From Lishizhenia sp. (GTDB lineage: Bacteria > Bacteroidota > Bacteroidia > Flavobacteriales_D > Crocinitomicaceae), in the NCBI GenBank assembly GCA_007117055.1, contig SKHH01000182.1, positions 1 through 7,813 on the forward strand: DNA of 7,813 bases, written 5' to 3'. Position numbers and translations under genes: made by a program. Positions 5,904 to 7,813 of the stretch are shown here, piece after piece. The notes beneath the pieces are model-generated. The model searched no databases. It had not been told where the DNA came from and worked only from the letters and a program-made list of their open reading frames with translations. Numbering within the stretch: position 1 is the stretch's first letter; every line of letters starts with the position of its first letter.

Positions 5904-6651
5904 GATTTAATCTTCTTAGTTCTTTGTATTTAAATATATTAGATTGTGCAGAAATCCATGCGATGTTGAATCCCATTTTACCATCTAAAAAGCCAAGTTT
6001 AATAAAAAACATGGTAATGAAACGTCCTAAAGCACTCAAATAAGGTTTGAATAGTGATGCTTTTTTCCCTTGTTGCGCTAATTTTTGTGCGGTTAACGCT
6101 GAATATTTGTCCGCGCGTTGTCGATGATCGTTTTCATCGTTGTAACTGTAATGGAGTAAATGTCCTTGTAGTTTTTTGGATGAAAAAGTCTTTTGTGCAA
6201 TTAGTGCTTCATGTACTACTTGATCGTCCCATTCATAATAAGCATTGGGAAAAAGACGTAATTTCCAATCGGGATACCAACCGCTGTGTTTTATCCATTT
6301 GCCACAGTAATTGGTGAAACGATTTACCTCATATATACCATTGAGCCCTTCTCTTTTTAGGTTGAGGATTGTTTTTTGTAGTTCTTCATCAGGAGCTTCG
6401 TCTGCATCTACGGAGAGAATATATGTGTATTTCGCCTGTTGGTTTCCAAAATTTTTAGTCGCCCCATATCCTCTCCAATCGATTTGAAAAAAACGGATGC
6501 CTTTTGTTTGACAGATTTTAGCTGTTTTGTCTGTGGAATGAGAATCAACGACAATTACTTCATCTACGATGGGTAACAATGCATCGATGCAACGACCAAT
6601 ATTTTGTTCTTCGTTTTTGGTGATGATCACTGCTGAAATCCCCTCTTTCAT
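5878..6651 (-). CDS. Glycosyltransferase family 2, WaaE/KdtX-like
   Basis: A 257-residue GT-A enzyme resembling the WaaE/KdtX group, which transfers a hexose to the inner core of lipopolysaccharide. The GT2 fold is visible from the N-terminus: AVIITKNEEQNIGRCI (7-22), VVDSHSTD (34-41) and the metal/nucleotide-binding VDADE (81-85; Asp82 and Asp84). Group-typical segments follow: WKLRLFP (129-135), VHE (146-148) and the HYSYND region (167-172). The C-terminal third is basic with a hydrophobic stretch around FITMFFIKLGF (211-221), suggesting peripheral membrane contact. A TAG in frame shortly upstream makes the ATG at 6651 the first available start. It leads a two-gene operon with the GT9 gene, supporting a joint role in lipopolysaccharide core or related glycan synthesis. 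I see no strong promoter match upstream. Exact donor and linkage cannot be assigned. Confidence 0.9.
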   Translation of the reverse strand: MKEGISAVIITKNEEQNIGRCIDALLPIVDEVIVVDSHSTDKTAKICQTKGIRFFQIDWRGYGATKNFGNQQAKYTYILSVDADEAPDEELQKTILNLKREGLNGIYEVNRFTNYCGKWIKHSGWYPDWKLRLFPNAYYEWDDQVVHEALIAQKTFSSKKLQGHLLHYSYNDENDHRQRADKYSALTAQKLAQQGKKASLFKPYLSALGRFITMFFIKLGFLDGKMGFNIAWISAQSNIFKYKELRRLNREQKSKLK

Positions 6652-6803
6652 TTCGTATGAATTTGTACTTATCTAAATACAAAACAAATCAATTTATTGC
6701 AATTGAAGGCGAAAGTGTTGTTATTTTTAAAAGCAATGAACTAAAAGAATTAGAGATGTGATACACTGAGTTTACCGAAGTGAAGTTAATAAAGCGGCCT
6801 AAA

Positions 6804-6817
6804 ATGATAAAAATCAT
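6804..6817. promoter_or_regulatory. FNR-like dyad ATGAT-N4-ATCAT
   Basis: Perfectly complementary 5-bp arms flank AAAA. Eight of the ten arm bases match the FNR consensus TTGAT-N4-ATCAA. It lies between the divergent GT2 and HPF genes, about 75 bp upstream of the expected HPF transcription start. In AT-rich intergenic DNA such a match can arise by chance, and no regulator is shown here. Confidence 0.25.
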
Positions 6818-6845
6818 AAAATTGAAATAAAAATGAAGACCTAGC

Positions 6846-6876
6846 CTTGTTTAGATTATTATTTTCACTATCTTAG
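6846..6876 (+). promoter_or_regulatory. Candidate promoter of the HPF/RaiA gene
   Basis: CTTG (6846-6849, three of four bases of TTTG), a 19-bp spacer and TATCTTAG (6869-6876), which differs from TAnnTTTG only at the seventh position, give the normal Bacteroidota architecture. Transcription would start near 6883 and produce a leader of about 54 nt. A second, weaker -7-like element, TAGTATTG, overlaps at 6874-6881. Confidence 0.4.
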
Positions 6877-6883
6877 TATTGTT

Positions 6884-6906
6884 GGTGACTAGTTAAGAGC
6901 GTCACC
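6884..6906 (+). promoter_or_regulatory. Inverted repeat GGTGAC-N11-GTCACC at the HPF leader
   Basis: Perfect 6-bp GC-rich arms (6884-6889 and 6901-6906) stand out in AT-rich DNA. They sit at the predicted transcription start of the HPF gene, 30 bp before its start codon. As DNA it could be an operator for a dimeric regulator; as RNA it would be a hairpin with an 11-nt loop at the 5' end of the message. No T-run follows, so it is not a terminator. Confidence 0.4.
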
Positions 6907-6936
6907 TTATTTATTCACTTATTAAAATTTAAGGCT

Positions 6937-7251
6937 TTGGAAATAAAAATCAACACAGACAATAATGTCGAAGGAAAGCAATCTTTGAAGACATACATGC
7001 AGGATTTAATTACAAGTGATTTAGGTCGTTTTGATAGTTATGTAACACGTATGGAAGTGCATTTATCGGATGAAAATGGAAATAAAAAAGGTCCAAAAGA
7101 TAAAAAATGTGTCATTGAGTGTAGAATGAAAGGAGCTGATCCGATAGCAGTAACTAGTCAAGAAGATAATATTCATAAAGCGGTAGATGCGGCCATTGAT
7201 AAAATGAAAGCAAAGTTAACCACACGTATTGGTAGACTTAGAACGCATTAA
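6937..7251 (+). CDS. HPF/RaiA-family ribosome-associated protein
   Basis: A 104-residue protein of the HPF/RaiA (S30EA, sigma-54 modulation) family, whose members bind the 30S decoding site and inactivate ribosomes in stationary phase or stress. It has only the N-terminal ribosome-binding domain and lacks the C-terminal dimerisation domain of long HPF. Recognisable family segments are MEIKINTDNN (1-10), LGRFDSYVTRMEVHLSDENG (29-48), DKKCVIECR (55-63), PIAVTSQ (69-75) and AVDAAIDKMKAKL (82-94). The basic C-terminal helix ends TRIGRLRTH. No ATG or GTG exists between the in-frame stop at 6886 and the TTG at 6937, and family members begin with a sequence like MEIKIN, so TTG is the likely start. 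It is a single-gene unit with a candidate promoter upstream and a strong terminator downstream. Whether it silences ribosomes or has a different client is not settled by sequence. Confidence 0.88.
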   Translation: MEIKINTDNNVEGKQSLKTYMQDLITSDLGRFDSYVTRMEVHLSDENGNKKGPKDKKCVIECRMKGADPIAVTSQEDNIHKAVDAAIDKMKAKLTTRIGRLRTH

Positions 7252-7273
7252 CTTGTTTTTAGTGTAAAAAAAG

Positions 7274-7307
7274 AAAGGACTACTCTAATTTTAGGTAGTC
7301 TTTTTTT
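7274..7307 (+). terminator. Intrinsic terminator of the HPF/RaiA gene
   Basis: GACTAC (7278-7283), one bulged T, CTAA, a TT loop, TTAG and GTAGTC (7295-7300) form a ten-pair stem. It is followed by seven T residues (7301-7307), some of which can extend the stem by pairing with AAAG at 7274-7277. It begins 22 bp after the HPF stop codon. Confidence 0.85.
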
Positions 7308-7336
7308 GATACTCATTTATGCACTATTTCTATTTT

Positions 7337-7357
7337 AAAACACTTTGTTGAAAGTGT
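7337..7357 (-). terminator. Possible backup terminator hairpin
   Basis: ACACTTT (7340-7346), loop GTTG, AAAGTGT (7351-7357): a perfect 7-bp stem with a 4-nt loop. On the minus strand it is followed by a run of only four T. It would act behind the stronger terminator at 7392-7424 for the leftward gene, but the short T-run and AT-rich stem leave this open. Confidence 0.35.
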
Positions 7358-7391
7358 GTAAATATACCGAGAGGATTAATTTACTTCATAT

Positions 7392-7424
7392 AAAAAGAGG
7401 CTGCTTTAAAAAAACAGCCCCTTT
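7392..7424 (-). terminator. Intrinsic terminator of the DUF4168-type gene
   Basis: On the minus strand AAAGGGGCTG pairs with CAGCCTCTTT with one mismatch (A7398 opposite C7420). The loop is 11 nt and five T follow on the transcript side (7392-7396). It lies about 26 bp after the stop codon of the leftward gene at 7451, facing the HPF terminator. Confidence 0.8.
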
Positions 7425-7450
7425 CTATCCTTAAACCACCATTATGAAAA

Positions 7451-7813
7451 CTAGCCTCGTTGCATAAACTCACTGAACTTTTGTTGAAGTTCTTCATCGG
7501 ATTGCAACATGGCAAAGACTTGTTGATATTTCTCAAGGGTAAACCCTTCTTTTTCAATTATTTTAGTAACCGTGCCTTGAAAATCTGTTTGAGCTTGCTC
7601 AATCGCTTCCATGGCATTTTCGTGCTTCTTTAATTCTTCTTCACTTGCATTAACTTCTTTCTCAGGAGTCATAGATGCTTCGTAAATCTCGTTAAAGCGC
7701 TCAATTTCTAATCCATTTTCTTGGACAATGTCCATCATACCAGCTTGGAGATTCTCATTTTCTTGTTGAACTTGTTTGTAAATAGTTACAAATGTTTTTA
7801 AATCATTATCTGA
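7451..7813 (-). CDS. DUF4168-type protein, 5' end beyond window
   Basis: The reading frame runs open to the right edge, so 120 C-terminal residues are visible and the start lies outside. The Met codons at 7738 and 7735 are internal. The sequence resembles the DUF4168 family of small, probably secreted, helical proteins of unknown function; any signal peptide would be in the missing part. The visible chain is acidic, highly charged and predicted almost all helical. It is built of two gapless 47-residue repeats (visible residues 5-51 and 61-107), each a helix followed by a segment of the form I-[VI]-x(3)-G-x(3)-E-[RK]-[FY]-x(2)-[IV]-[YF]. No catalytic residues or Cys are visible. It ends with a TAG stop and a well-formed terminator. 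The family assignment is from memory of the repeat pattern and is moderately sure. Confidence 0.8.
   Translation of the reverse strand, partial: SDNDLKTFVTIYKQVQQENENLQAGMMDIVQENGLEIERFNEIYEASMTPEKEVNASEEELKKHENAMEAIEQAQTDFQGTVTKIIEKEGFTLEKYQQVFAMLQSDEELQQKFSEFMQRG

Noticed and set aside
6054..6317. Rightward 87-codon frame inside the GT2 gene
   Set aside because: It is antisense to conserved GT2 sequence, and the composition (Cys, Arg and His rich) is that of a shadow frame.
6652..6936. Small gene or tRNA in the 285-bp gap
   Set aside because: No cloverleaf pattern and only very short ATG frames were seen; the gap is better explained as regulatory DNA.
7451..7738. Complete 95-residue gene starting at 7738
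   Set aside because: The frame stays open to the window edge, and the extra upstream residues belong to the first internal repeat, so the gene is truncated by the window and not short.

Overview
The window looks like a chromosomal segment of a Bacteroidota bacterium, most likely a flavobacterium-like lineage. The support is low GC content, the family versions encoded (a DUF4168-type protein, a PorT-type outer-membrane barrel, a short HPF/RaiA protein), TAnnTTTG-type promoter elements and the lack of clear Shine-Dalgarno sequences. Nothing marks it as plasmid, phage or transposon.

Layout. Positions 1-286 hold no gene, but contain a GC-richer, imperfectly palindromic stretch (about 84-217) that looks like a dispersed extragenic repeat. 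A tight leftward operon follows (2241 to 287): a four-helix membrane protein of the type often labelled cytochrome B, a small lipoprotein cytochrome c, and the GTPase HflX. Their junctions are TAATG and TAAATG. A 170-bp divergent promoter region separates this operon from a rightward operon (2412-4893): galE, an outer-membrane beta-barrel protein (ATGA overlap) and a lipoprotein of unknown function. That operon meets a leftward glycosyltransferase pair (6651 to 4890) tail to tail, and the two terminal genes share the palindrome TTAA as stop codons on opposite strands. The pair is a GT2 (WaaE/KdtX-like) and a GT9 (heptosyltransferase-like) enzyme that overlap by 26 bp.

A 285-bp intergenic region with possible regulatory dyads leads to a rightward HPF/RaiA-family gene that starts with TTG. 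It ends at a strong intrinsic terminator. A leftward DUF4168-type gene, cut by the right window edge, ends at its own terminator facing it.

Together the genes cover envelope sugar metabolism (GalE supplies UDP-sugars, GT2 and GT9 probably build lipopolysaccharide core or a similar glycan), outer-membrane proteins, a small putative electron-transfer pair, and two ribosome-associated functions (HflX and HPF). I found no convincing new multi-gene system. The points most worth a second look are the cytochrome pair coupled to hflX, the gapless 47-residue duplication in the DUF4168-type protein, the regulatory region of the HPF gene, and the Ser in place of Asp in the GT9 sugar-binding motif.
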